Shown piece after piece: positions 36,651 to 49,033 of a stretch of DNA of 64,000 bases; the first letter of the stretch is position 1; each line of letters opens with the position of its first letter. The stretch covers positions 19,716,001 through 19,780,000 of the forward strand of contig NC_090133.1 of the NCBI RefSeq assembly GCF_040581485.1. The letters run 5' to 3'. Origin of the DNA: Linepithema humile. Taxonomy: Eukaryota; Arthropoda; Insecta; Hymenoptera; Formicidae. Made by a program: the position numbers and the translations under genes. The notes beneath the pieces are model-generated. The model made no database searches, had not been told where the DNA came from, and saw only the letters and a program-made list of their open reading frames with translations.

Positions 36651-39338
36651 TTCTCGGTTGTAGTATTATCGCTACATTTTTAAATTACAACACGTTATGG
36701 ATTTTACACGAAATTTTCCAGAGCATCAGTCCAGTATCCTGTAATTCTACGAGAGTTATACGAGCGCATCTATCTCAACGGTCGACAATCAATTTCGTGT
36801 TCTGATCTATATCTCATATCGTCGCACCAAGAGTCTCATTCATCATTGGAAACAATGTAACACGTCAAATGAATTCAGATGAACGTACACGGTAAACAGA
36901 TATTTTCTCGAATTCGTACGCAAATCCAGTATAAGTGTAATTTTAAGGCTGGGATACGTGTAAATGTGAACTGAGCACTATTATTTAGACGAGTGCAAAT
37001 CAAAAGCTTATTAGTGTTGTACGAGTGTAATGCATAATTGAGCACGAAAACCGACAATAGCAGACCGCGTTTGCAATTATCACGCAAATTTTCTCACATA
37101 AGTTCAGCTTCTCACGTCGTGCCAAAATGGAAAATCCGTGCGTAGAAGTGCGTTCGATTCCACGATTACGTGCCGTAGAAAATCACATATGTTCGTTGAC
37201 TATGGACTAAAGTTTCTAAAATATTTCGTAATGCTGGTGTCGCGTGTTTTTAACCGTCTATTGCGGATAAAAATGATTTAGCGAGAGTGATTTGACTCGG
37301 TGTACAGTTAATAAAAGCGCGGTGTCAATGAGGGAGTCGCGGTAAATGTGACATATCTTAAATCGTTCTAATCAATTTTCTAATCCAATATTCACTATGC
37401 AGAAATAAGAATCGATTTTCCAAGAAAGGAATTTCTTATGAAACCGACTTTGACTTTTATTCGCGCTATTTTCCATAGCATAATAATATCTATTCGATGC
37501 ATCTGAAGATTACAATGCTGACTGAATTAAAATATAATGAAGCCAAGTGTACGGAATCGATAATATAATTTTTCAACGACATCATAAAAAGAAGAATATA
37601 CGATCGATAAACAATAAAATAGATTCGAGTAAATAATTCTAAAATGTAGAACTGACTTAATGATGAGGAAAGTTAGACAAATCGTGAGCATCAGCGACGG
37701 TAAATTGTACCGCAGACGAAAAGGCGCAAAAGAGTGTGTAATTTAGTTGCAGTTTTTCGTCTTAAAGCTTTCCGTTGAGTCTCTAGTGTCCGGCGGCGTT
37801 CACGAAACAAAGTAAGAACGACGAGCGAGTCTTCTTCTTTCAACGACGACGAAACTCCGCATGCTCAGTTTACTTTGTTACTTTGGGACGAGAATAACTG
37901 AGTAAAGTGTGTGGATGTGATGCAAACGGAAAAATTCGCATACGAGAATGACAAGTGTCTCATTTTTCGTGGAGAATAACAAAGAAGAGAAATATCATAC
38001 AAGAAGAATAACATTATTTTATGATGCTTGGGGAGATGCAACGGAGATATTGACGACTAATAAAGTTCTTGTAACTAATGTATTAACAAATGTGGCTGAT
38101 TTTTGCAAGATCTTTGATCTAAGATGAATAATACTGATGAAATTTGACGACTGATTAAATCAAGAATGAAGACAATGTGACGGAATTTTTAGGGAAATAT
38201 ACAAAGCAAACGTGAAGATTTAACAGCAGATATTTTTCGTTAGTCAATTTTTAAAACACGAGCCAAAATTGTCAGTTGTCGGCTCAGCCTCGGGCGATGT
38301 TCAGGATTTTTTTATTTAAGATCAGAGACACAGATGAAAGAGCTGCAGATAGATTTAATCATGTGGACAAGAGGACAGAGGGAAAGAGTGACATGGAAGA
38401 TGATACAGCTTCAAAGGAAGCGTTGAGACAAAGGCTTGCGTGCTGATAATTGTTTCATTAGTCTCTATGTGACTCTTGCGAGACAATGTGCAGCAATGGA
38501 GTCCGCGAAAAGACCAACATCGAGGGTAAGGATAAAATTTAGGGATTGAAGTGTTTATTGAAGAGCGAAGGATTTTAAAAATACTTCGATATTTGAAAAG
38601 ACGATTCGCAAATAATCGATTCATTAATAATGCGCGTGAATAAAAAGTTGATTACTTTAAGAGAAAGATATGTGAATTTCTTCCCGGAAGCAGTGATTGA
38701 CGATTCTTGAGGTTTCTTAATTTCTGGGAGATAGAAAGCGACAGAAAATTGATCATGGTAAATGGCAAATCGATGTATTAAGACGATCTAAGAGCGACAA
38801 CGGGCGTGTTTTGAATATGAATCGCTACCTTAATGTGATCTTCAGTGTGTCACGATGAAGATTCTATTAGCTGCTCGATATTCAGCTTATCCATCGTACG
38901 ATATCCGTTGTGCGAGGTTATATCTTTAAATATGAGAAACAATTTCCCGGCGATTGTCGAAGTGAAATATTTTATCGCGCGAAATACAAGTAGCGGAAGG
39001 TGAAAAGGAGTCAACACATTGAGCACATTTTCAACTATATTGGAATTGTATATTGAAGAGTTTTGGAATATCTGACGACGGGAGAAGAACATATGATTTC
39101 TTATTTATATTATTTTTCGAAGATCATGTTACGCAAACATTGTATGTTAAAGTCTTACGAAACATATCTCAACCGTACGAGCGAAGCAAGGCGAAGTATA
39201 TATCACTAATCCGTTTATAATAGAAAACGAAAGCCTTGCAAAGACAATCTCTTGCGTATTTGAATTTATACCGATATAGAAAGCTCACACAGCTTCTGTG
39301 TAAAATAAAAAATTTATATTGTAAATCGTGAAAAGGCC

Positions 39339-39852
39339 ATGAAGAAGAGAAGAACCGTGCTATTCGCGTCATGTTGCGTCGACGAATGTAAACACGAGGC
39401 GAGCGAGCGACTGAGTTTCACAGGAAGATTAAATCAACAGTCCGAGTTGCGCGAGACGGCCGCTTGTCACTCGTTTTTACAGAAGCTAAGAACTTCCAGA
39501 ACACTTCTGGCGACGAAAACGCACTAGAAGTCTGGAGGATAGAAGACAAAGTCCGACCTTCTCTACGGCGAAGGACACTCACGTTTGCGCTCATGTCGAA
39601 ACTGTATTCCGTCGTTTCGAGGACCGACGGCGGCGACCCGAAGAGTCAACAAAGAAAATAACATCGGGTCACTGTATATACTGCAACACTCGAAATTCGA
39701 GTCGCCAGCTCGTTCGCTCGGGCGTCTGGAGGCTGCCGATCGCGCCAGCGAGCGCGTCGACGGACGCCGCTGGGACTTAACTGGAATTTGGAGAAGAATT
39801 CAGCTTGGCTGCAGCTGGCCTACCCTGGATGTTTTGATATTGAGTGCGTCAG
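39339..39852 (+). promoter_or_regulatory. GC-rich leader or promoter before the second 5' exon
   Basis: GC and CpG content rise sharply here. TATATA at 39675-39680 lies about 25-30 bp ahead of CpG-rich sequence that could hold a start site. Frames are open in places but none links an ATG to the downstream coding frame, which is closed by TGA at 39841-39843. The sequence GATATTGAGTGCGTCAG ending at 39852 can serve as an acceptor that would leave that stop in an intron. Confidence 0.35.
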
Positions 39853-40295
39853 GGTGCCGAGGTGGGGAGCGCGTGGTCTTGCTGCCTGCCGTGCGCCGGC
39901 GGCGGCGGGGGTGGGGGTGGTGTTACTGTCTCGGGGGCCACCCCCGAGGTCAAGAAGGGCACTGCTTTGAAGCAGTACCAGCAGCCCCAACAGCACCAGA
40001 AGGGCCAGCAGCAGTGTGAGCAGCAGCTGAAGGGCCTGCAGCAGGATCAGCAGCATCATTATCAACAACCGAAACGTATTTGCGTGGCTCAAATTAAGGA
40101 GCGAGCTCCCCTCGGTGATCTCGACGAGGATCTTGACGACGACCTCGACGACGACGAGGAGAAGGAGGGCGAGCTTAGGATAGCCGATTACGAGGAAGAT
40201 TACGGCAGGGAAGGCAGCACTCAGCACCGGCTTAGCCCGCGGCTGCACGACATTGAGGAGGAGGATGACGAGGAGGGTCGTAACGTCCGAGAGAG
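39853..40295 (+). CDS. dnc: 5' coding exon of dunce-like gene, Gln-rich and acidic
   Basis: The frame GAEVGSAWSCC... runs open to CCGAGAGAG|GTCAGT, with the intron starting at 40296. In order it encodes a Cys/Gly-rich start with a Gly run (about residues 10-25), a Gln/His-rich tract rich in QQ pairs (about 38-75), a charged linker, a Asp-rich run (about 92-105) and a second acidic patch near the end. The donor leaves AG, completed by A at 48041 to give Arg, so the join with the PDE4-like exon is in frame. What is odd is that no in-frame ATG exists after the TGA at 39841-39843. Either an upstream exon splices in, most simply at AG 39851-39852 in phase 0, or a near-cognate codon is used (GTG 39844 or CTG 39886). 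Repeated low-complexity residues and clean phase make coding likely; the dunce link rests on the phase and position. Confidence 0.6.
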
Positions 40296-43200
40296 GTCAG
40301 TCGCTAATCCAGTTTTGCGGGTTTTTCGATCTAGTTTGCGCTAAGCGCCTCGACATTGAGTTCATTATCTTCTCGTTTCGCCGGCGTCGAAGAATGAAAC
40401 TTTTACGCCGCACGACGTTTATTCTACATGAGACTCGTAATATGCCATGTTAAGATCGTAGCACTTGAGCTTGTTTTAATGAACGTACCGGTATATGGCA
40501 ATCAAATTCAACGAGCGCATTCAAAGAAGATTCTAGCCGAGTACCAGTCGAGTAGCACTCGAACGTGATTGAATGGTTCTCTCGATCTAAAACGATCGCA
40601 TCGTATTGTTGCTCATTCGGTTTCTAAATGCGTTAAATTATTATCTCATTATTATCTGGTGTGCAATATTGGTTTGCGGACATTGATTTTTCACAATTCT
40701 TTATATCGTTAATTGCTGCATATTTTATTAATGCAAACACATCATGTCGCGTAGTGCAAATAAGGCTTTAAGCAGCTAATTGCCGATTTAATTAAAATAT
40801 TCTGTTATGGGTATATCGACAGAATGCGTTAAATTTCGCGATTAATTAATGACTCTGTGATCGCAATTAACTCTCGGCGACTCGTATATGCGCGTAATTC
40901 ATACATTATTACATAATAATATCGTTAAGTATTTCACGCACTTAACGTAGCATATTTCTCTCATTTTCTCGCACCGCGATTAAATTTGTTCGCGTGTTTA
41001 AGCGATAAATTCCAGCGGTAAATAGTCTTTCACATATAATATTAACTTACACATTGCCTAGACATACAGAATCTTTCAATTATTATATCTTGTATGCGCT
41101 TGATTGAATATTGAATCACGACATCTGTTGCTGCGAAAATTTACGTTAGTTGGAAAACAAATATTCTCACCTAGTTTATACGTGATTGCTTTACTCACGT
41201 TACAGTTACAATGCTTCGGACTGATATATTTCTCCATGTAATGCGTACATGGTGTCACATACACACATACATGCAATCGAAAGTTACGTTCGCTTTACAC
41301 GTCGACATCGAATCACATTTACCCGCCTGAGTTTGTTGTTCACCCAATTTAGCGGTACATTACAGTTGTGAAAGTTAGGATTAATTCCACTCCCCGAAAA
41401 CGCTCATTGAAGAAAAGGTAAAGTTATTAATACGTTTTGGAAAGCAATCGCGTGCTAGTTGAATGTCAGTGGAGAACTACGAGTTAGTAACGCGAGATAA
41501 ATCTATCCCATATTTAAATAGTTTAAATTTAATGTGATGTAATCATATTTGACATGATAAAAAATCTGTCAAAAAATATATATAGTCAAATATTTTTTTA
41601 TAACAGAGAGTAACTTAAAACGCCAACAATAATTTATTATTTGTGTAAAATTCTAATGATTTCTTTTCATATAAGTTCTTTTTATTTCAAATAAATTTTA
41701 GAAATTGCGAAAATTAAATGTCACATTTGACTGATAATCTTTGATTATTAGCTTTTTTTGCTAAAATGTTTCATAGTGAGAGTGCTTACACATCGATTGA
41801 TGCGTCCGATTCAATATCATGGATTCAGTATAGTTCGGTTATTGTGCTCGTATAAAATGTAGCGAAAGATCTTCGGTGGTTTGGCCACACGGCGAAAGAT
41901 GGGTAAATTTAATCTACCGGCTCCCCTCTTCTCCTCCTATTCATGTCCTATATCCGATTAAATCTAACAAATAGTTCGCATTGGTCGCTTTGCGTTCCTC
42001 ACGTAATTGCCCGTCGGGCGTGGTCATCGGGTCACTCATCGACCTTCGATATCGAACTTTCAGACTATTCCTTTTTATCACCTGCTTAGTTCTCTCTCCT
42101 CGAGATTTTCTTTCTAAAAACTCTTTGACAATGAATTTATTTTTAGCCTATTCGGTCATATACGCGCGCACACATAAAAATATGGTTTGAAAATGGTGAT
42201 TGAGAAAAAAAGTAGGAAATGGAGAAAATTGGATGAGGAATGCATTTTTTGTGAAAAAAAAAAAAAAACGTTGGCAAGATTTTAAATTTGATTACGTTCT
42301 GCTCCAAATACTTTTGGTAGCGAAATTTGGTAGAAAAATCTCATAAAATGCTTTATTTAAAAAAAAAATGTTTTCTGTGAGTAAAATTAAAGAAAACTTT
42401 TAAACCGCGTTCAAAGGTGACTTTTCAAAAGATGAGGAAACATGAGAAAAGCGTTAATTTTATTCGATTACACTAATTCTCTCACTTATTCGTCTATATC
42501 GAGAGAGTTAGTAATTGATAAACGTGGAAATTAATGTATCGCATTAATGCAGAATTCAATATGATTGGCATGAAGAGGAAAGCAGGTGGCTAAGCGCGTT
42601 TGAGAGACTAGGTTTCATTATGGCGCGTCAATTTGCTCTTTAGATACGTGAGCTGTATCACAGACCTTTGGACGTTTGTATGAACATGGTGCATAAACCA
42701 AAATGTAGTACATAAGCATTGTCTACATAGTTCACTAGATTTTATCAGATGGTTACTGAATACGTTTTCACATATTGATAATCCGACCGAAGAGAACTGA
42801 GAGACTTTAAATTGAAAGAAAAGTTTTAATAATTTAGTAATTTAAATTATTCTCAATTATTAGCACATTATTAACTTATTCAAAATTAGTTATGCAAGTA
42901 TAACGTAAGTATAACGCTTGTAATACTGAATATCTTAACAAAGTAAAAGAAAAGTCTGACGTGGAAAAGAAATGTGAAAATATATAGCCGCTCTTGTCTC
43001 TTATATTTTAGAGAAATACACGTGTTGTATATATTTCATACATTTTATTCAAAATCTAGTTTAAGACACTCTTTATTCTAGAATCATAAATTTGGATTAG
43101 TTTATACGTGATATATTCTTGCTACGTGTTTTTTCAGCAAAAAGTATAAATGAAGAATATGATACAGAAATGGTTGTTGTTTGAATATATATCATTAATT

Positions 43201-46200
43201 GATGATTACAATATCATACATCGAAAACCAATAGATTGGAACAATTAATAAAACTTTTTTTGTTAGTTTTGATTGTATCGTTTTTTCATAGAAATTAAAT
43301 TAACTTTTTGAGAGATTAAAATGCAAAAAAATTCAAATATTTGGGGAAGTAATAGGAGTTATTGATGAAAAGCGTGTTCCTTGGACGTCAAAGATAGTTC
43401 AATAACTTCGTATTGGATGATGATACGTGCGTCATGACTATCCAATTAGCCGCAGGAAACATCGAGACCGTGCCCGAAATTTCCCTGAGTGTACGCTGTC
43501 GACCAAATGGAATTACGGGATGCAGGCGCGATACAAGCTAACAGGGATATGTATCGGCAGCGTGAAGCTTCAAAGCCCGCCGTTAGATCTAGCACTTAGC
43601 ATTGCGATGCGCGGATATTCCTCCCGATAATCGCGAAAATCTTCGTAAGAGCATCATCAATTAAGTCTCTGTTCAATGGCGCGATAGAAATGTTGCGTTA
43701 ATTTTACGCATCTGTTTGTTTAACGCCTGAATTTGTTCGAGCTGAATTAGCGTGTAGTCCATAATTAATTGTACATTCAAACAAGTGGGCGTTATATTCT
43801 CAAAGCTAATTTTGAATCATTTAAATTACTAAATTATTCAAAGTTTCGATTTAAAATTGCTGTTTCTCAATCGCATTGTCGTGTGTTGAAAAATTTATCA
43901 CCCTCCGACTTTATCGAAAAGACTTGCGTCACTGCATCGTCAAATATCGACGATGTACCGCTACGTGAGTTTTCGTGTGGAAACCGCACGTTCTTAGATA
44001 GCAAGAACTAATATACGTAGGTGTATGCACATATAGATTTGCCTCAGGAAACGGCCGGCTCGATATTGCTTGTTTAGCATTGATTGCGGTTTTCTTCCTG
44101 CAATTTATAGTGGCTTAACACTCATGATGAGCGGCCATCGGTTTTACGTTAATGGCCGCTGCTGTTAGGCGTCTAAGTGCACATGCGGATGATGAAGTGA
44201 TTAGCTAACTTAAACGTGAAATAATCCACGCGGACGTGTCGATGATTATTTACGTGTGAACGATTTAAAACATATTTTGCGTCGTGAAAACATGAGAACT
44301 ATGATAATTTATAAGCGATTCGCATATATAATACTATCTGTAATTAGAATCAGAAATTTATGAGACTATAATTGCTGCGTGCTATATTATTGCGAGAGTG
44401 GAAATAATTGGGAAATATAAACTTGAGTCATAGCTACGGGCGTGCTTCCTTAGATTACTTAAAGGAACACGATCGAACCAATAATTAACTTTTCCTAAGA
44501 AAGCTAAAACGGCTGATGTAATTAATGTCGAGAATATTTATAAGACCTTCGCCTTGCAATACTTGTAGGATTTTATGTATTTAAGAATATGATTAAGGAT
44601 TTAATCAAGCAGATACATTTTAACGATCGCGAATTGCTGATAAATTTATTCTTCTTCTCTCGCTTCGACGCTTCGTGCAGATTGCGCCGCCGTTAAATCA
44701 AATTATTTCAGATTTAATGACCGAAAGATAATAATGAACACAGATCCTTTAAGCATTCGTTTAAAAATATCGATTGGAAAAATACCGAGTTGATATTTTT
44801 CATTTTATTTGTATACTAAGAGATTTAAACGATCGTTATTTTGAAATAAAAAATTAATCTGCTTACGGCGAAACTAGATCGGTCTTTTATACATAAGTAA
44901 TTGCTATAATCGGTTCAGTTGTTTTCGAATATGAATATCCAACGAAAATCTCAAATATTTTAAATATTTAATTGACCTGGTTTGTTTGCGAAATCGCATA
45001 TATAAAGCAGTACTACGAGATTGATTTACGGGAGGATCTTATCGATTCGTCGGACTCGAATAAACTATTTCAAGTGCAGTCGCGCCGAGAGCTTTACACT
45101 TTACATATCGAATCGCGCCGTCTATCCTCGGCTTGAGAATGTGGAGCGAGAATCGTTGCCAGCGAATGAGATTTGAATTATAACGCCATAACGGTCGTGC
45201 CATATCCTGTCCGTCGTGAAATAGACGGTCTAGTAAGCTAATTCCGAAGCGAATCTCGTATAATTAGAATTTGCGGGCCCTATAGAACAAGGAGCACTCC
45301 AGGGGGGCACGGTGTATTTTCGCTGCGCTAGTTGCACGTGTGCCGAATCGAAAACCGAATTTGAGTCAGCAACGTGACTATACCTACCTTCGTCGGCGGA
45401 TATGGCGGAGAAGCGAGGGCACAAAGTGACTATTTCCTTTGGCGTTGTTCGAGATTTCAGTTCTCGCGTATTAGTTGTCTATATGCGATAGATATATGCG
45501 CGCACGTATGCACAAGCACATTGTGCCGGTAGATATGCGCATATTGTGGGGATTCTCTGTGTAACGCAACGGTGCAGGCAACGGCAGATTTCGGTATTGT
45601 ATTAGTGTGATGAGGGAAATGTCGGATTCCCTCTCTCCCCGTTAGTGGCGCATTACAGTCGATCCGATAAATCAGAGATATGTGCGCGTTTCCTTCAGCG
45701 TGTATCGACCGTTCGTTCAGAATCGACTCGCCGACTTATTCTGCGTAGCAAAGCAACCTGTTGATGTTTCGCACGCCGATAAAATTGCAGTTGGCCGATA
45801 AAAGATCGATCTCATGGTGAAAACGCGCGCGGTGATTTGTAACGGGTATTGCGAGCGCTTGTGGATTACGCGCGGTTGACGCGTCGCGTTTACGCGTGCA
45901 TCAGTTATTTTGACGAATACGTCGAATCCGCGTCTAAACGCGTTAAGCTCGACGGTGAAAAGCGTCGTACGTGAAACACCGGCTGGATTGACGCGACCGA
46001 GATGCGTCACAGAGCTGGCTCGACGACGATAACGCAGGATTTGCACCGATAGGATAAATAAGCTCTTACGCGTCAATATATTGTGCGGACAAGAACGGCG
46101 GGAATAGCGTTTGAATATTTATGCTTGAAAAGTTCCGCACCGGTAGAATAAATTGATTTGATTAATGTACAGATTAATTTGTGTTAATTTATGATTATCA

Positions 46201-48040
46201 TGCGCACAGCTAAGCTTAAATAGACGGTAATAATAATTAATTGATGATTGACCCCGAGCTATTACCCGCATTGACGCATTTATTCTTGACAATTTATTCT
46301 CGACGCGTTTATTTATGTGACAGTAACAGTGTCACTCATGTTAATTATTTGTCTGTTGTGAGGACAATTTGAAGCTATTAAAAACATTTCTTTATACATT
46401 TATTTTGTATGCTTGGCTTTGTTTTATGTTTCTATCGCATACAGATATGCGAAATTTATTTTCTTCAATTTTTACAAATTTTTATGATCGTAAGAAATAT
46501 AATTACAAAGATATTTTTTACTTTTATCGAATTATCCACATCAAAATTTGCCAATTTCATTTTTTGCTCCGTAGTGCTTAATTTACAATAAACCTTGTAA
46601 ATTGATAAATTACTGCGGCTGACATCCGGTTTGCAGTAACCATCGTTGCGCGATACGTCAGCATTTACGAGCTACTCTTTGTTTCTGTCAATAGGTCATT
46701 TGTTTCACGTCTACTTCATGTATATGCTTCTGTATCAGTGTTTTTCGAATCATTTTTGATCTATCCACGCGGAGAATTGCATGTGAGAAGCGATTTTCAG
46801 CGCGGATGGATCGACTGTACTCATCTTTTTTTGATTTTTTTTTGAAAGTTTATTGTTACGCGCTGCCTTGGAATTTTGCGGTTTAATCTATTTTTCCTTG
46901 TTCTCTATTCTTTTTAGTTTTCTTCGTGTTTTATTACACAAAGCGACAAACATAAATAAATAAAATAAAAAACATAAATAAATAATACATATTTATCCAA
47001 TCACTTTGCTTGGTAATCTCTCGAAAGTTCTCTTCTCTCCCTTCTTGAAAGGTGTCACTTATATTCGTCATTTTACCAGGCACGAGGCATCTTCTGATAG
47101 CGAATATTACGTCACACTATTATTATAACGTGCTGCTTGACAGTTCTAATTAAAGCAATAATATTAAAATCGTTGGCGTTTTAAGAGCTCATTTAGCATG
47201 CTATTGTTTTGCGAGGTGAATGGGATAGATAAGGATTAAACTGTAGTCTCAGATTTATAACACACGATATTGATCCGGATAACTCTTGGGTACGTGGCTT
47301 GATACGATGACCCGGAGTAATTAATCGTCGTAATTAATTTAGAAATCGTCTGGAGAGAGCGTCGGTAAGGTTTTGACCCTTACCATTTCTACATTAATTT
47401 TGTAATACGGTATTATAAATTGAAGTGCTTTAATGTGACTTGTGACATCTGACAGATGGCGGGACGCCATTTTATAAAATCGTTAAACTCCAATTCTATT
47501 TTACTATTAGTGGTATAATAATAAGTGAGTATTATATAAATCTTTTTCTTACACATGAAATATGTCATCTTACATCATACATCTATCGAATTGTATTTTA
47601 AGGTTAGATTCTTTGCTCAATTTAGGATCACTTCCTCCTCGTGAAATTAATCAGAGGTTCATTACTAGAAGTCTTATAAATCTTTCAGTATACTTAAGTT
47701 TTATGAAAACAGAGCAAAAGGATGAGGAAATGAAAGAAGGAAGCCACTAAAAAAAAATAGGGTTAGAATAATATAGGGGCGCGATTTCTTCAACGCAGCA
47801 ACAGATCGTCGAATGTATTCTCAGGCGCTTAAGATGTTCTGATGAAAGAGCAATTTTCTAAGAATGTAATTAATCTAGACTTCACGTTTTTTTGTTTTTT
47901 TTTTTTTGTTTTTTTTGAGAGATGCGATAATTGAAGATATTTTCAAGTAATTGGATCGTGTATAAATATATGTACCTCGTCGCTTAAATACGGTAAACAC
48001 GCTGGTATAGCAATTCCTACGATTCCAACGCCGTTTCCAG
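40296..48040 (+). other. dnc: Intron between dunce-like coding exons
   Basis: The intron is about 7.7 kb, starts GTCAGT and ends CGTTTCCAG. It is AT-rich with A14 at about 42257 and a GC-richer patch at 45.6-46.1 kb without a convincing ORF. It also holds an 8-bp stem with 13-base loop (44131-44159) and ATGGCG-GGA-CGCCAT at about 47456. No gene was recognised within it. Confidence 0.5.
44131..44159. repeat. GC-rich stem-loop
   Basis: GCGGCCAT and ATGGCCGC form a perfect 8-bp stem around 13 bases. The CCAT/ATGG core resembles paired Pho/YY1-type sites. The reading is speculative. Confidence 0.4.
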
Positions 48041-48265
48041 ACCTTACCAACCTAAGAAATCGCCCACGCCGAGTGGTAGCAGGACGGGCTGGCGTTCTCG
48101 CAGGAGTATTACGACGGCCGGTGCTCCCGGTGGACACCAGCACCACGTGATCGCCAGTGCCGCCGCGACGGCACAGGCGAGGATGCAGGCTGAGCAGGGT
48201 AGCATCGGCGAGCTGCGTGGCTACCACAATCTGCGATCCCGCAGACACACCTTGGCCAACGTACG
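48041..48265 (+). CDS. dnc: Internal exon of dunce-like cAMP phosphodiesterase, just before UCR1
   Basis: The exon is bounded by CGTTTCCAG|A and GTACG|GTGAGTG. It is 225 nt, enters needing one base and leaves two (CG). The product contains PYQPKKSPTPSG, then a basic RSRRSIT, an Ala/His-rich stretch, GELRGYHNLR, and ends SRRHTLANVR. From memory of insect dunce and mammalian PDE4, a segment of the form SRR(H/F)T(L/V)A immediately precedes FDVENG, the start of upstream conserved region 1 in long isoforms, so the exon is called dunce. PDE4 hydrolyses cAMP in the cytoplasm and is needed for learning and fertility in flies. RRSI and RRHT both fit the PKA consensus. The UCR1 exon that should follow (a phase-2 acceptor, then FDVENG) was not found through 64 kb. 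Confidence 0.75.
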
Positions 48266-48776
48266 GTGAGTGTTCCGATTTACCACATTGAGATGAACGA
48301 GCGCCGCGCGCTGACAGTAAAAATGTCGCGCTTTGAACTTTTATACTTTTTATTTGTGACAAAAACCGATTATTGAAAAAAATACGTACAGCAGAGAATC
48401 AAATTTCGAAAAGCCGGAAAAAAACATTTTGACTCTGTGTGTAAAATTGTATTGACTTAATTGTGCGCAAGAATCTTTTAAATTATACAGAGATTAAAAA
48501 AAAGATTCGTTTTGCGAGTTAATTACTTACACTTTGAGTCTATTATATTCTTATTATATTATTATATAATAGGAAACGGTAAAAACCTGCTTATTTAATG
48601 GAATTACTCGCACATGTTAGCATCGCAAGAATCATTATCGAGAAGCACGTACGATTTTCTTTCTTTCATTTTTTATCCTTCCTTAAACCTTCATTCGCGC
48701 TATCTCGATCAGAAATCTAATATGAGAATTCACCATTCGCAAATTCCGATTAAATTCTACGAAGCATTTTTCATAT
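48266..48776 (+). other. dnc: Start of the next dunce-like intron
   Basis: The donor is GTGAGTG. From here to the end of the window no matching downstream dunce exon was seen, so the intron would be at least 15.7 kb. It contains the whole minus-strand gene described below. Confidence 0.5.
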
Positions 48777-48782
48777 TTTATT
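48777..48782 (-). terminator. Candidate poly(A) signal of the nested gene
   Basis: AATAAA on the minus strand lies about 250 nt after the TAA at 49034-49036. It is the first canonical hexamer seen in that direction. Confidence 0.4.
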
Positions 48783-49033
48783 CATGATTTCGCTACTAAC
48801 CACTCTCCCAATCTTTTTCTTTTTTTATCATTATCATAATGTCCCATAAATTTTTATAGCTTATTCTAATTGTGATTTTTTAAATAATTTATATGTATAA
48901 AATTATTCTATAATTTATATAGAGAAAATTATTATAGCAATGCATATTAAATTATTAAGATACTAGCTGGAACTTTTTTACTGCACGAATTACACGTGTT
49001 ACATAATGAATTGACAAAAATAATAACGTGTAC

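Larger units (their letters stand above)
28590..39338. other. Intron-like stretch without a supported gene
   Basis: It holds a 20-bp palindrome (30520-30539), a two-copy 200-bp duplication with hairpins (31945-32338), a (TATAG)n tract (32376-32396), tandem CTCTCG-TATTT units (36595-36645) and a possible non-coding exon end, AACAAA|GTAAGA, near 37811. The open frames at 28.9-29.2 and 30.65-30.87 kb show no known motif. Confidence 0.4.
6636..48040 (+). other. dnc: Very long intron with several alternative starts inside it
   Basis: If 6406-6635 joins 48041-48265, the intron is about 41.4 kb. It starts GTAAGT and ends with TTTCCAG. Inside it lie a candidate non-coding first exon (8252-8362), a recursive-splice site (18031^18032), a CpG-rich island (27.65-28.47 kb) and a second 5' coding exon (39853-40295). 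Introns of this size at alternative promoters are typical of insect dunce genes. Confidence 0.45.

Noticed and set aside
37140..37175. GTTCGATTCC resembling a tRNA T-loop
   Set aside because: The T-stem does not pair and no matching acceptor or D-arm is present.
39820..40248. Leucine-rich minus-strand frame over the Gln/Asp-rich exon
   Set aside because: It is the complement of CAG and GAC codon runs, begins at a non-ATG codon and has no splice framing.
45717..46076. 119-codon minus-strand frame in a GC-richer patch
   Set aside because: It begins at TTG, and GC enrichment alone explains the open frame.
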